Shown here: piece by piece, positions 14,793 to 22,856 of the stretch
Position numbering within the stretch: position 1 is the first letter of the stretch
Layout: every line of letters begins with the position of its first letter
NCBI RefSeq assembly: GCF_003284925.1
Contig: NZ_QMEX01000035.1
Span: 1 to 32,926 of the forward strand
DNA length: 32,926 nucleotides
Source: Mycolicibacter senuensis
Lineage (GTDB): Bacteria; Actinomycetota; Actinomycetes; Mycobacteriales; Mycobacteriaceae
Direction: 5' to 3'
The notes under the pieces: generated by a model
The model's database searches: none
Seen by the model: the letters and a program-made list of their open reading frames with translations, nothing else
Told to the model about the DNA's origin: nothing
Made by a program: the position numbers and the translations under genes

Positions 14793-15272
14793 TCAAGCCT
14801 TGTTCGTCCAGACCATCACGTCCTGGACGCCGTCGTTGTAGACCACGCCTTCGGGCGGCGGGCCGGTGACGTCGAAGTAGATCTTGCCGTCGGCCGACGC
14901 GCCCTGGGCGATCGGGCCGGGGTTGATACCGCCCGGCGTGGGCACGGTGTTGATCACCCGGTAGGTGTCACTGTTGGCCGCCCGGGCGTTGAAGGCGGTG
15001 ACCAGCGGGGTCACCATTCCCCGGTCCGCGCGAGCGGTCACGTCGGCCTGGTACAGCTCGCCGGCCGGCTGGTAGCCGGGGATGACCACGTTGGCCGGCT
15101 CCAGGTTGCTGACCGTGTAGGACGTCGACAGTGCGCCGTCGTTGAGCTGTTCGGGCGTGCCGAACGGCTGGATCGCCGGCTCGGCCATCGCGGTTGTCGC
15201 GGCGAAGACGCTCACCGCGGCGATTCCCGCCGCGCCGGCGGCTGTCTTGGCAGCAGTCGTGGAGAACTTCAC
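14793..15272 (-). CDS. MPT63-family secreted immunoglobulin-like protein
   Basis: 159 aa, exactly the length of M. tuberculosis MPT63. A Sec signal peptide (KFSTTAAKTAAGAAGIAA...ATTAMA) is predicted to be cleaved after AMA at about residue 30. The mature part keeps the family blocks NVVIPGYQPAGELYQADVTA, RGMVTPLVTAFNAR, YRVINT and the C-terminal GKIYFDVTGPPP. GTG 15272 is chosen because AAGGAG lies 7 nt upstream and it gives the proper signal peptide; the frame is open further upstream without a better start. A secreted beta-sandwich protein of unknown function. Single-gene unit with its own hairpin terminator. Confidence 0.9.
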   Translation of the reverse strand: MKFSTTAAKTAAGAAGIAAVSVFAATTAMAEPAIQPFGTPEQLNDGALSTSYTVSNLEPANVVIPGYQPAGELYQADVTARADRGMVTPLVTAFNARAANSDTYRVINTVPTPGGINPGPIAQGASADGKIYFDVTGPPPEGVVYNDGVQDVMVWTNKA

Positions 15273-15352
15273 GTCGGACTCCTTCCATCGCGAGTCGTCA
15301 CCGGGGCGGCAGTCCGCCTTGCTGGAACCAACACCGCACCCGTGATCAGCAG

Positions 15353-15378
15353 GTACCCGGGAGCGTCGGCGGGGAAAC
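15353..15378 (-). promoter_or_regulatory. SigF-like promoter of the MPT63-family gene
   Basis: Minus strand GTTT (15375-15378), 16 nt, GGGTAC (15353-15358); leader of about 75 nt to the GTG at 15272. The longer leader makes this a weaker call than the others. Confidence 0.45.
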
Positions 15379-15557
15379 AAATCGTGATTCGGTTGCGCGC
15401 CCTCCGAGATTTGTGGATAGTTACGAAAAGCTGGGGCGTTCAGCAGACAGCGCCGGTCAGGACGTCCTTGCATTCCTTCCTGTGATTCCAGACCGCGGCT
15501 TGCCGCTGGAACTTGGAATCAGCTCATAGCTTGTGGGTACGAGAAGGCGGGTATGCG

Positions 15558-16226
15558 GTGGTCGGGGATACGAATGCGCAGTTTGCGACGCCGTCGGACG
15601 ACGATCTCGAGGTCCGTAGTGACCTCGATCTCGTAGTGGGCCACGGTGAGCCGCAACGCGTCGGCCGGTTCCGGTACTTTCTCGGCGAACAGCGCTGGGA
15701 GTGGTCGGACACCGTGGCGCGCATGCACGGTTATGAGCCTGGGACGGTGGTGCCCAACACCGAGTTGCTGCTGCAGCACAAGCATCCCGAGGACCGCCCG
15801 CAGGTCGCCGAGGTGCTGGACCGCGTCATCCAGGGCGAGCCGTTCAGCAGCCGGCACCGGATCGTCGACACCGCCGGGCAGGTGCACTGGGTGATCGTGG
15901 TCGGTGACCGCATGGTCGACGACGCCGGGGTGGTGACCGGCACCGCCGGTTTCTACGTCGACGTGACCGATGTGCTGCAGTCCGATGTCAGCGCCGCGGT
16001 CTCCGAGGTCGCCAAGTCCCGAGCGGTGATCGAGCAGGCCAAGGGGGTGTTGATGGCCAGCTACGGCATCTCCGCCGAACGGGCATTCGACATCCTGGTG
16101 TGGCGCTCCCAGGAGACCAACATCAAGGTGCGCGAACTCGCAGAGCGTTTTCTGGTGGCCATAAGCGGAGCCTTCAGCCCCGACTCGATCTCGTTGGTGG
16201 ATCACACGCTGCTGACCGTCGACTGA
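15558..16226 (+). CDS. PAS-ANTAR domain regulator
   Basis: About 222 aa from GTG 15558, preceded by GAGAAGG; a TTG at 15513 is also in frame. Residues about 25-140 are a PAS_3-type sensor (RFRYFLGEQRWEWSDTVARM, HPEDRPQVAEVLDRVI, then GQVHWVIVVGDRMVD and a GFYVDVTDV end). Residues about 155-215 form an ANTAR RNA-binding domain (SRAVIEQAKGVLMASYGISA, AFDILVWRSQETNIKVRELA). ANTAR proteins bind paired hairpins in leader RNA and prevent termination. It sits upstream of a CheB remnant and a STAS-HATPase gene, so it may have belonged to one signalling cluster. Confidence 0.9.
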   Translation: MVGDTNAQFATPSDDDLEVRSDLDLVVGHGEPQRVGRFRYFLGEQRWEWSDTVARMHGYEPGTVVPNTELLLQHKHPEDRPQVAEVLDRVIQGEPFSSRHRIVDTAGQVHWVIVVGDRMVDDAGVVTGTAGFYVDVTDVLQSDVSAAVSEVAKSRAVIEQAKGVLMASYGISAERAFDILVWRSQETNIKVRELAERFLVAISGAFSPDSISLVDHTLLTVD

Positions 16227-16265
16227 CGCTGCGGCGAGAAGACCACGCTGGGCATCGCCCACGGA

Positions 16266-16292
16266 GGTTGCCTACGCCGCCGGAGTGGGTAG
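16266..16292 (+). promoter_or_regulatory. SigF-like promoter before the cheB remnant
   Basis: Plus strand GGTTG (16266-16270), 16 nt, GGGTAG (16287-16292), 22 nt before ATG 16315. One mismatch in the -35 element. It would transcribe the cheB remnant and the STAS-HATPase gene. Confidence 0.45.
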
Positions 16293-16314
16293 CCACCTGA
16301 AGGTGGTGAGCGCA

Positions 16315-16590
16315 ATGGCAGATAATCCCCGCCCCCTCAACGTCGTCGGCGTGGGGGCCTCGGCCGGCGGCGTTGAGGCGCCGAAGAGTTTCACCGCCGG
16401 ACTGCCGGCGACGCTGCCCGGTGCGATTCTGGTCGTGCTGCATATGCCGGCCGCAGCGCCCAGCGTGCTGTCCCGGATCGTGGATGGCCACAGCACCTTG
16501 CCGGCGATCAACGCGACCGAACCCGCCACGTCGGTATTGGGCAGCCGGCTGGCCGCCATCTATCACCGGCAGGAGGCGCGCCCTGCCTAG
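16315..16590 (+). pseudogene. CheB-type methylesterase, N-terminal fragment
   Basis: The ATG at 16315 opens a frame reading NVVGVGASAGGVEAPKSFTA, GLPATLPGAILVVLHMPAAA and PSVLSRIVDGHSTLPAINAT, the start of a CheB methylesterase domain (about 190 aa when whole) including the GASAGG nucleophile loop. After about residue 70 the family match ends, and 20 unrelated residues (SVLGSRLAAIYHRQEARPA) lead to a TAG. The Asp and His of the triad are lost. An internal deletion has probably fused it to the tail of another reading frame. A CheR remnant lies 0.8 kb downstream. Confidence 0.8.
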
Positions 16591-16609
16591 AAAGCCGAGT
16601 CAGCTCACG

Positions 16610-17338
16610 GTGTCCGCGGACACCGTGGCCGGGGTGTGTCTGCTGCGCGCCCTGGGCAGGCTGGACAGCAGCACCTATCTGGAGCTGCGCGACAGCGTGA
16701 TCAAGGCGGCGATGGACGAACCGCAGGCGGTGATGATCGACGTCGATCGCCTGGACGTGCCGGCGCCCTCGGCTTGGTCGGTGTTCACCAGCGCCCGTTG
16801 GCACGTGAGTACCTGGCCCGACATCCCGATCCTGCTGGTCTGCGCCCACCCGGAGGTCGCCGAGAAGATTTCGCGGATCGGCGTGACCCGCTACGTGCCG
16901 GTGCATGCCGACGTCGAGAGCGCGCTGGCCTCACTCGTTGATGCCAGGCACCCGCGCCGCCGGGTGCGCATCGAGCTGCCGCGTCGGCTGAGCAGCCTGC
17001 GCGGCGCCCGCGACTTCGTGACCGAGTGGCTGACCAACTGGTCGCAGGACCGGCTGGTCCCGACCGCCAAGGTGATCGTCGATGTGCTGGTGGAGAACGT
17101 GCTTCGCCATACCGAAAGCACACCGGTGATCCTGCTGGAAACCGCCGGCTCCACCGTCACCATCGCCGTCCAGGACGCCGACGGCTCGCCGGCGATGCGC
17201 CACGAAGCCGCCGCCGGTGGCGCCGACCGGACCTCCGGGCTGGCCGTGGTCGGTGCGCTGTGCCGCGCCTGGGGCAGCAGCCCCACCCCCAGCGGCAAAA
17301 CGGTGTGGGCTGTGCTCGGCCCGCAGAATCGGCTGTAG
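16610..17338 (+). CDS. STAS-HATPase fusion regulator
   Basis: 242 aa from GTG 16610. Residues about 1-105 are a STAS-like fold (VCLLRALGRLDSSTYLELRD, VMIDVDRLDVPAPSAWSVF); the usual phosphorylatable DSxG loop is altered. Residues about 120-240 are an RsbW-type ATPase (VDVLVENVLRHTESTPVILL, VQDADG, SGLAVVGALCRAWG). It combines the antagonist and kinase parts of a partner switch in one chain. The start is uncertain: AGGAGG (16571-16576) sits 6 nt before an in-frame CTG (16583), giving LPRKPSQLTVSADT, whereas the GTG lacks a Shine-Dalgarno. A start-codon change from ATG to CTG is possible. Confidence 0.8.
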   Translation: MSADTVAGVCLLRALGRLDSSTYLELRDSVIKAAMDEPQAVMIDVDRLDVPAPSAWSVFTSARWHVSTWPDIPILLVCAHPEVAEKISRIGVTRYVPVHADVESALASLVDARHPRRRVRIELPRRLSSLRGARDFVTEWLTNWSQDRLVPTAKVIVDVLVENVLRHTESTPVILLETAGSTVTIAVQDADGSPAMRHEAAAGGADRTSGLAVVGALCRAWGSSPTPSGKTVWAVLGPQNRL

Positions 17339-17349
17339 CTGTACCCGGC

Positions 17350-17367
17350 CTCGCGGTGTCCCGCGAG
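17350..17367 (+). terminator. Hairpin after the STAS-HATPase gene
   Basis: CTCGCGG (17350-17356) and CCGCGAG (17361-17367) form a perfect 7-bp stem with a 4-nt loop, 11 nt after the stop codon. No T tract follows. Possibly a terminator, possibly only a GC palindrome at the edge of the cheR remnant. Confidence 0.35.
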
Positions 17368-17370
17368 TAG

Positions 17371-17597
17371 CGTCTGCGAGCGCTGGACGTCCTGCAGGCC
17401 AGCTCCGAAGAGTCTCGGCACTGTTCAACACCATCCTGATCAACCTCGGCCGGTACGTCGGTCACAAGGACCTGCGACGCGGGGTGATCTTCGGCCACAA
17501 CGACCTGGTCAAAGACGCTCCGATCTCGCGGGTGGACCTGCTGGTGTACCGCAGCACCTTGATGTACATGAACGCCGAGACGCAGCGCAACAAGTAG
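17371..17597 (+). pseudogene. CheR-type methyltransferase remnant (frameshift and internal deletion)
   Basis: One frame reads LDVLQASSEE (about 17383-17411). After loss of one T (an expected GAG-TTC now reads GAG-TC), the next frame continues SALFNTILIN and then jumps to RYVGHKDLRRGVIFGHNDLV, DAPISRVDLLVYRSTLMYMN and AETQ before a TAG. These are the N-terminal and C-terminal blocks of the CheR part of CheB-CheR-type proteins. The SAM-binding middle, including the GCASGEE region, is gone, and the usual CRNTLMYF is YRSTLMYM. Non-functional. Confidence 0.78.
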
Positions 17598-17658
17598 GGC
17601 CGCTTAGATTTCGCGCTCTCCGAGCCGGGCACACCGTCGGGCAGGGCGGCTGGGCCAT

Positions 17659-18426
17659 TCATACGTTGACGCCGCCGCCTTGCGGAAGACACGGTGCCGC
17701 AGGCTCATCGGCGTGTGGCCGAGGAACAGTCCCGGCGCCTTGTCCACCGACGACCTGTTGCGCCACCTCGGCAAGCGGGGTGTTCAGGTTCTGCGACAGC
17801 CGTTTGAGCAGCTCGAAGGCGCGCACCGCATCGATGTCGAACCGCTCCATGAGCATCCCCTTGGCCTGCCCGATGACGTCGCGGGAGGCCAGCGCGCTGC
17901 GAAACTGCTCATCGCGGCGCACCATGTGCCAGGCCAGCGCGGCGTGGGTGGCCAAGGTCAGCCCGAGTTCCACCGCCTCGTCGTCGAAGGCGTTCGGGCT
18001 CTCGGCCAGGAAGTTCAAGGATCCGGTGCTTCCCCGACCGGTGAACAATTCGAACGCCAGGATGGACCGGATCGGCGTCGTTTCGGCGACCTCCCGGCAA
18101 TACGACGGCCAGCGCTCCTCGCGCAAGATATCGTCCAGCCGAACGACATGGTGTTTGAAGGCCGCGGCCAGGCACGGCCCCTGCCGCCGACGGCGCTGAA
18201 TGTCGTCGAGCATGGCCGGGTAACGGCTGGTCGCGAACAGCGTCTGCACATCGCCGCCCGACGTCGCGACCGTGACACCGGCGTGCTGGGCATAGGGCAG
18301 GTGGCCGAGCAGGCTGGTGATCAGCTCGTCGACCACACCGTCGGCATCGACCCGGAAACGCTCGTCCAACGTGCGCACCAGGTTGGCCACATCGCGCATC
18401 ATGTCGCTGCGGTCAGCCACCGCCAT
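17659..18426 (-). CDS. GAF-ANTAR domain regulator
   Basis: About 255 aa from ATG 18426; the open frame extends upstream without family sequence. Residues about 30-165 are a GAF domain (HAGVTVATSGGDVQTLFATS, RRRQGPCLAAAF, RSILAFELFTGRGSTGSLNF). Residues about 175-230 are an ANTAR domain (SALASRDVIGQAKGMLMERF, AFELLKRLSQNLNTPLAEVA). It is probably a ligand- or stress-sensing transcription antiterminator. It is convergent with the cheR remnant, and no obvious ANTAR target hairpins were identified next to it. Confidence 0.9.
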   Translation of the reverse strand: MAVADRSDMMRDVANLVRTLDERFRVDADGVVDELITSLLGHLPYAQHAGVTVATSGGDVQTLFATSRYPAMLDDIQRRRRQGPCLAAAFKHHVVRLDDILREERWPSYCREVAETTPIRSILAFELFTGRGSTGSLNFLAESPNAFDDEAVELGLTLATHAALAWHMVRRDEQFRSALASRDVIGQAKGMLMERFDIDAVRAFELLKRLSQNLNTPLAEVAQQVVGGQGAGTVPRPHADEPAAPCLPQGGGVNV

Positions 18427-18517
18427 GCCGTTGCTCCATCCGCCAACACCGTCCGAGGCGCCGCCCAATGCAGCCAATATTCCTCCGATCCGTCGCCGGC
18501 GGCAACAGCGTCGGGGG

Positions 18518-19744
18518 TCAGTCCTGCCCCGACGCCCGCGCCGCGGTGCGGACCGGCGCGGGCACCGGCAGCAGCCGGTCATAGACCCGCAACGTGTCGG
18601 TCGCGACGCGCTCCCAGGAGTACCTCGAGCGGGCCCGCTCCCGGCCGGCGGTGCCGAACGCCGCCGCGGCGCGCCGGTCCCGCAGGATCGCGGTCACCGC
18701 GTTCGCACAGGCGCGGGGGTCTTTCGGCGGGATCAGCAGGCCCGTCAGGTCGTGGACGACGGTGTCGAGCATGCCGCCCACCGCCGACGCCACCACCGGC
18801 ACCCCGCACGCCATCGCCTCCAGCGGCACGATGCCGAACGGTTCGTACCACGGGGTGCACGTCACCACGTCCGCCGACCGCAACAGCGCCGGCATATCGT
18901 CGCGGGCGACCGAGCCGTACAGCGAGACCCGGTCCGCCACACCGAGATCGGTGGCCAGCTTCCGCAGCCGGCAGGCCTCCGGGACGGTGTCGAGTTCGGC
19001 CCGTTCGGGTCCGCCGACGATCACCAGTTCCGCTACCGGGACGGTGGTCAGCGCCTCGATCACCGTGTCGAATCCCTTGCGGGGCACGAACCTTCCGACC
19101 GCGAGAATGCGGCGCCGACCCGATCGGGGGGCGGTCGGGCCGTGCGGCGTGAACCGGTCCACGTCCACACCGCAGGGCACCACCGAGATCCGCAACCGGT
19201 CCCGGCCGAGCCGCATCAACTCGAACACCTCGTCGCTGCAACCCGCCGTCACCCAGGTCGCCTCCTGCGCGACCCGGGTCTCCAGCCGCAGCCGTTCGGC
19301 GGGACTGGTGTCGCGGTGCCCCTGGTGGCGTTGCTTGACCACGCCCAGCGCATGGAACGTCTGGACGGCCGGCACCCGGCGGCGTTTGGCGGCCAGTTGC
19401 GTGGCGATCCCCGACATCCAGAAGTGCGCGTGCGCGATGTCGGGCCGTGCGCGGTCCCACTGCTGATCCAGGTAACGCCCGAACGTCCCCATGTACTGCA
19501 GCAGTTCGTCTTTGGGCACATACCGCGCCGGTCCTGCCGGCACGTGCACCACCGTGTAGCCCTGTTCGGTGTCGATTCGGTCGGGCAGGTCGGGGTCGTC
19601 GCGGCGGGTGTAGACCTCGACGTCGTGCCCGCGGCGGGCCAGCGCCGCCGACAACTCGGCGACGTGGACGTTCTGGCCGCCGGCGTCGGCTCCGCCGAGC
19701 GCGGCGAGCGGGCTGGCATGTTCGGAAACCATTGCGATCCTCAT
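18518..19744 (-). CDS. GT4-family glycosyltransferase
   Basis: A 408-aa GT-B retaining glycosyltransferase. The N-terminal MRIAMVSEHASPLAALGGAD followed by AGGQNVHVAELSAALARRGH is like MshA and sucrose-synthase-type enzymes. The C-terminal nucleotide-sugar site shows VGRFVPRKGFD and the EX7E signature in YEPFGIVPLEAMACGVPVVA. The ATG at 19744 is chosen for the GGGGAGG 6 nt upstream. It is 19 nt downstream of a second glycosyltransferase, so one transcript is likely. Donor and acceptor are unknown; the pair could build a glycolipid or polysaccharide. Confidence 0.92.
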   Translation of the reverse strand: MRIAMVSEHASPLAALGGADAGGQNVHVAELSAALARRGHDVEVYTRRDDPDLPDRIDTEQGYTVVHVPAGPARYVPKDELLQYMGTFGRYLDQQWDRARPDIAHAHFWMSGIATQLAAKRRRVPAVQTFHALGVVKQRHQGHRDTSPAERLRLETRVAQEATWVTAGCSDEVFELMRLGRDRLRISVVPCGVDVDRFTPHGPTAPRSGRRRILAVGRFVPRKGFDTVIEALTTVPVAELVIVGGPERAELDTVPEACRLRKLATDLGVADRVSLYGSVARDDMPALLRSADVVTCTPWYEPFGIVPLEAMACGVPVVASAVGGMLDTVVHDLTGLLIPPKDPRACANAVTAILRDRRAAAAFGTAGRERARSRYSWERVATDTLRVYDRLLPVPAPVRTAARASGQD

Positions 19745-19763
19745 CGCGATCCTCCCCTGGTGG

Positions 19764-20753
19764 TCACGGCCCCGCCGTGCACTGCGTTTCGATGACCCGA
19801 TCCCACTCCCGCAGGAATCTCTCGAGCCCGAAATGGTCCCGCGCATAGTCGCGGGCCGCCTTGCCGACCACCTCGGCCAGGTAGCGGTCGGCGACCAGCC
19901 CGCGCAGCGCCGTCCGCAAGGTGTCGACGTCGGCGCTGACGACGCCTGCCTCGGGGGGAACCACCAGCGGTGCCATGGTCGACGCCACCGCCACCACCGG
20001 CATGCCCAGGAACATGGCCTCCAGCAGCGACAATCCCAGCGACGTCCAGCGCGCGGTGTGCAGGTAGACGCGCCGATGCGCCAGTTCCTTCATCAGCGGA
20101 GCGGTTCGCAGGTCGCCGCGGCCGGTGACACCGGCGCAGCGATGAGCCGGCTCGTTGAGCTCTTCGGTGCCGATCCCCCAGACGTCGACCGGGGCGGACT
20201 GCCCGAAGGCGCCCAGCAGGTCGGCGCCCACCGTGCGCCACCGTCGCACCGGTTCGTTGATCATCGTGCCCGCCGCGGCGATGTCGCCGGTATACAGGTG
20301 GCCCGGATCGGCGATCCCGTGGTCGATGACCATGGTCGGGGCGCGGCCGTTGTCCCACATCAGCCGGTTGAAGTCGGTGACGTGGATCAGCGGGATGTTG
20401 CCGCGGTCGGCGATCGGATGCGGGCTCTCCACCACGAACGGCCGCGGCGTGTTGTGCTCGACGTAGACCGCGGGAACCTCGATACCGGGCCGGCGGCCCA
20501 GCAGCCGAGCAACCAACTCCAGCTCGTGCGGGCGCTGCAACACCACCAGGTCGACGTCCTGGTCGCGCAACTCGCCCAGCGGTATCTCCACGGCCCGCGG
20601 CCAGTCGCGCCCACACAGCCCGCGGCCGTCGGGGCCGTGCGGAACGTCGACCGGAATGAGATAGCGGTGCCGCCCGGCGACGAAGGAGTCCATCCAGGAG
20701 CCGTGCACGTGCCAGACGAGCACCGAACGCCGGGTGGTCAGCGGAAACGCCAT
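19764..20753 (-). CDS. Glycosyltransferase (GT-B type)
   Basis: A 329-aa protein with GT-B C-terminal features: VYLHTARWTSLGLSLLEAMF, LGMPVVAVASTMAPLVVPPE and a terminal helix YARDHFGLERFLREW. The N-terminal half (VLVWHVHGSWMDSFVAGRHR, LVVLQRPHELELV, VYVEHNTP) binds the acceptor. Usually paired with a GT4 enzyme, as here. The first codon is ATG 20753, with no clear Shine-Dalgarno, consistent with the leaderless mRNA predicted from the SigF-like promoter. Confidence 0.87.
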   Translation of the reverse strand: MAFPLTTRRSVLVWHVHGSWMDSFVAGRHRYLIPVDVPHGPDGRGLCGRDWPRAVEIPLGELRDQDVDLVVLQRPHELELVARLLGRRPGIEVPAVYVEHNTPRPFVVESPHPIADRGNIPLIHVTDFNRLMWDNGRAPTMVIDHGIADPGHLYTGDIAAAGTMINEPVRRWRTVGADLLGAFGQSAPVDVWGIGTEELNEPAHRCAGVTGRGDLRTAPLMKELAHRRVYLHTARWTSLGLSLLEAMFLGMPVVAVASTMAPLVVPPEAGVVSADVDTLRTALRGLVADRYLAEVVGKAARDYARDHFGLERFLREWDRVIETQCTAGP

Positions 20754-20763
20754 AACCGCTTGT

Positions 20764-20787
20764 TACCCGCCGGCTCTGGCGCTAAAC
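20764..20787 (-). promoter_or_regulatory. SigF-like promoter of the glycosyltransferase pair
   Basis: Minus strand GTTT (20784-20787), 15 nt, GGGTAA-type -10 (GGGTA at 20764-20768). The start would fall within a few bases of ATG 20753, so the mRNA would be leaderless. The remaining intergenic DNA to 21041 must hold the promoter of the divergent STAS gene; no clear match was seen there. Confidence 0.55.
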
Positions 20788-21041
20788 GTCGAAACGGTCC
20801 TCGAAGCGGTTTGCTGCAACGCAATTTGTTACCGGGTGTTCATCGCAGCAGCGTTACCGATCCGTTGCATAGCGGAGGACAGTGGCGTAGGTTCATGGAC
20901 AGGTTGAGTTCACAGCCACCCGGAAGACGCGTCAAGCACGCAGACCAGGGAGGCTACTCCCTGTTCCCCAGCTCGTCCGTGAAGGTGTAACTCGCATCGA
21001 CGCGATCCCACAGTACGAGTTTCGACTGATGGAGTGATCTA

Positions 21042-21476
21042 ATGTCCGCTCTCAAAGAGGCTGAGCCGGTGTTCCCGGCACCTCGAATAAATTCCGTTCC
21101 GACGTCCGACACCTGGCAGAGCCACACCGCCCGCGCCGTCACCCGCTGGGGGCGGGCCGGCGCGGTGATCAGCGTGAACGGTGAGCTCGACGCCGCGAAC
21201 GCCGGCGAACTCGCTGAGCACGTGCACCACTGCGCAACGTCGTGCCAATGGCTGGTCCTCGACCTCAGTGATGTGGAATTCATTGGCACCGCGGGCTTTT
21301 CAGCACTGCGAGAGATCGTCGACAGGTGCACTGACACCCTGACCTATTGCACGACGGTGCCGGGGCCGGCGGTCTCCCGGCTGCTGCGAATCTGCGACCC
21401 TGACAACACGCTGCCGACGACGTCGTCGGTGGCCGAGGCGCTTGCCGCCGTACCGGGGCTGCGCCGGGTCCACTAA
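21042..21476 (+). CDS. STAS-domain anti-sigma factor antagonist-like protein
   Basis: A 144-aa protein with an N-terminal extension of about 35 residues and a STAS domain (GAVISVNGELDAANAGELAE, WLVLDLSDVEFIGTAGFSAL). In RsbV-type antagonists the phosphorylated Ser lies in a DSxG loop; here the loop is GTAG, leaving a Thr as the only candidate phospho-acceptor, as in some mycobacterial homologues. Likely partners are the HATPase proteins at 6.96 kb and 16.6 kb. GGAG lies 7 nt before the ATG. Its TAA overlaps the stop codon of the convergent MFS gene (CTAA). Confidence 0.88.
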   Translation: MSALKEAEPVFPAPRINSVPTSDTWQSHTARAVTRWGRAGAVISVNGELDAANAGELAEHVHHCATSCQWLVLDLSDVEFIGTAGFSALREIVDRCTDTLTYCTTVPGPAVSRLLRICDPDNTLPTTSSVAEALAAVPGLRRVH

Positions 21477-22762
21477 CCGTCTCGGCCCTCGACCAGCTCG
21501 CGGGCCTGCGCTTCGCTCTCGACCGCGGGCCCCGAGCCGGGCAGTCGCCTGCCCGCAACCTCCGGGGTGAAGACCAGCGCCATCGCGCCGATCACACCGG
21601 CCGCGATCAGCAGGTAGGCCGGGGCCAGCGGATTGCCGGTACGCGACACCAGGGCCTCGGCAGCCAGCGGGGTGGTGCCGCCGAACGCCGATACCGACAG
21701 GTTGAAGCCGATGGCCAGCGCCCCGTAGCGCACCCGGGTCGGGAACAGCGCCGGCAGGGTCGCCGGCAGGGTGGCGTCGAAGCACAGCAGCATCGCCCCG
21801 ATCAGGGCAACCCCGGCGAAGGCCACCAGGTAGTTGGCGGCGGAGCTGATGAGCATGAACGCCGGGACCGACAGCGCCACCAGCATGATGGCTCCCGACC
21901 AGAGCACCGGCTTGACGCCGATGTGGTCGGACAATCGCGCCATCGGCACGACGGTGCCCATCATCGCCAGCAGTGTCAGCACGATCAGCAGCAGCCCGCC
22001 GGGGTACGGGATCCGAGCTGAGGTCTGCAGGTAGCTGGGCAGGTACCCGGTGAGCAGGTAATCGGTCACGTTGTAGGTCAGCACCAGGGCGACGCACAGC
22101 GCCACCGGCCGCCACTGTCTGGCGGTACGGCGCAGCTGGGCCGCGGCCGAGTCGTCGTCACCGGAGCCATCGCCCCGGCCGCCGCCGGACTGCCGGAATG
22201 CCGGTGATTCGTCCAGGCGCAGCCGCAGATACAGCGCGACCAACCCCAGTGGAGCGCTGAGCAGCAACGGGATTCGCCATCCCCAGCTGAGCATCGCCTC
22301 ATCGGAGAGCCAGGTCTGCAGCCCGGTCACCAGCGCACCGGCGACGACGTAACCGGCCTGCGAACTCATCGGCAGGAATCCGGCCATCATGCCCCGCTTG
22401 CTGTCGGGGGCGTGTTCGCCGACATAGACCATCGCGCCGACGTACTCACCGCCCGCCGAGAAGCCCTGCACCATCCGGGTCGCTATGAGCAGGATGGGCG
22501 CCGCGACACCGATGGCGCGATAGCCGGGCAGCAGGCCGGTGGCGGCGGTGCCGAGCGTCATCAGCACCAAGGTGGTGACCAGCACCCGTTTGCGTCCGAT
22601 CCGGTCGCCGAGCGGGCCGAAGACCAACCCGCCCAGCGGGCGCATCGCGAACGCCGCGGCCAGCGTCGCAAACGCGCCGATCAGGCTGCCGGCACCCGGA
22701 TAGAACACCCGCGCGATCGTGGTGGCGAGGTAGCCGTAGACCCCGAAGTCGTACCACTCCAT
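21473..22762 (-). CDS. MFS transporter, metabolite:H+ symporter (ProP-like) family
   Basis: 429 aa from ATG 22762, with about 12 membrane segments. Family signatures: MEWYDFGVYGYLATTIARVF in TM1, RPLGGLVFGPLGDRIGRKRV between TM2 and TM3, and RMVQGFSAGGEYVGAMVYVG in TM4. MHS transporters carry osmolytes, dicarboxylates or shikimate with protons. The start is doubtful: conserved sequence (DVRRSIRGTAIGNF) continues in frame upstream of this Met, but no ATG, GTG or TTG is available, only a CTG at 22870, and no Shine-Dalgarno precedes 22762. It may be truncated or use an unusual start. Confidence 0.87.
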   Translation of the reverse strand: MEWYDFGVYGYLATTIARVFYPGAGSLIGAFATLAAAFAMRPLGGLVFGPLGDRIGRKRVLVTTLVLMTLGTAATGLLPGYRAIGVAAPILLIATRMVQGFSAGGEYVGAMVYVGEHAPDSKRGMMAGFLPMSSQAGYVVAGALVTGLQTWLSDEAMLSWGWRIPLLLSAPLGLVALYLRLRLDESPAFRQSGGGRGDGSGDDDSAAAQLRRTARQWRPVALCVALVLTYNVTDYLLTGYLPSYLQTSARIPYPGGLLLIVLTLLAMMGTVVPMARLSDHIGVKPVLWSGAIMLVALSVPAFMLISSAANYLVAFAGVALIGAMLLCFDATLPATLPALFPTRVRYGALAIGFNLSVSAFGGTTPLAAEALVSRTGNPLAPAYLLIAAGVIGAMALVFTPEVAGRRLPGSGPAVESEAQARELVEGRDG

Positions 22763-22856
22763 GAAGTTGCCGATGGCGGTACCCCGGATGGAGCGCCGAA
22801 CATCCGCCGGATCGGCGACCCGGATCTGGTCGCGCCGCCAGCGCCGGCGACGGCGA

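Noticed and set aside
20808..20838. GGTTT followed by GGGTG upstream of the STAS gene
   Set aside because: The spacer is 21 nt, outside the 15-17 nt needed for a SigF promoter.
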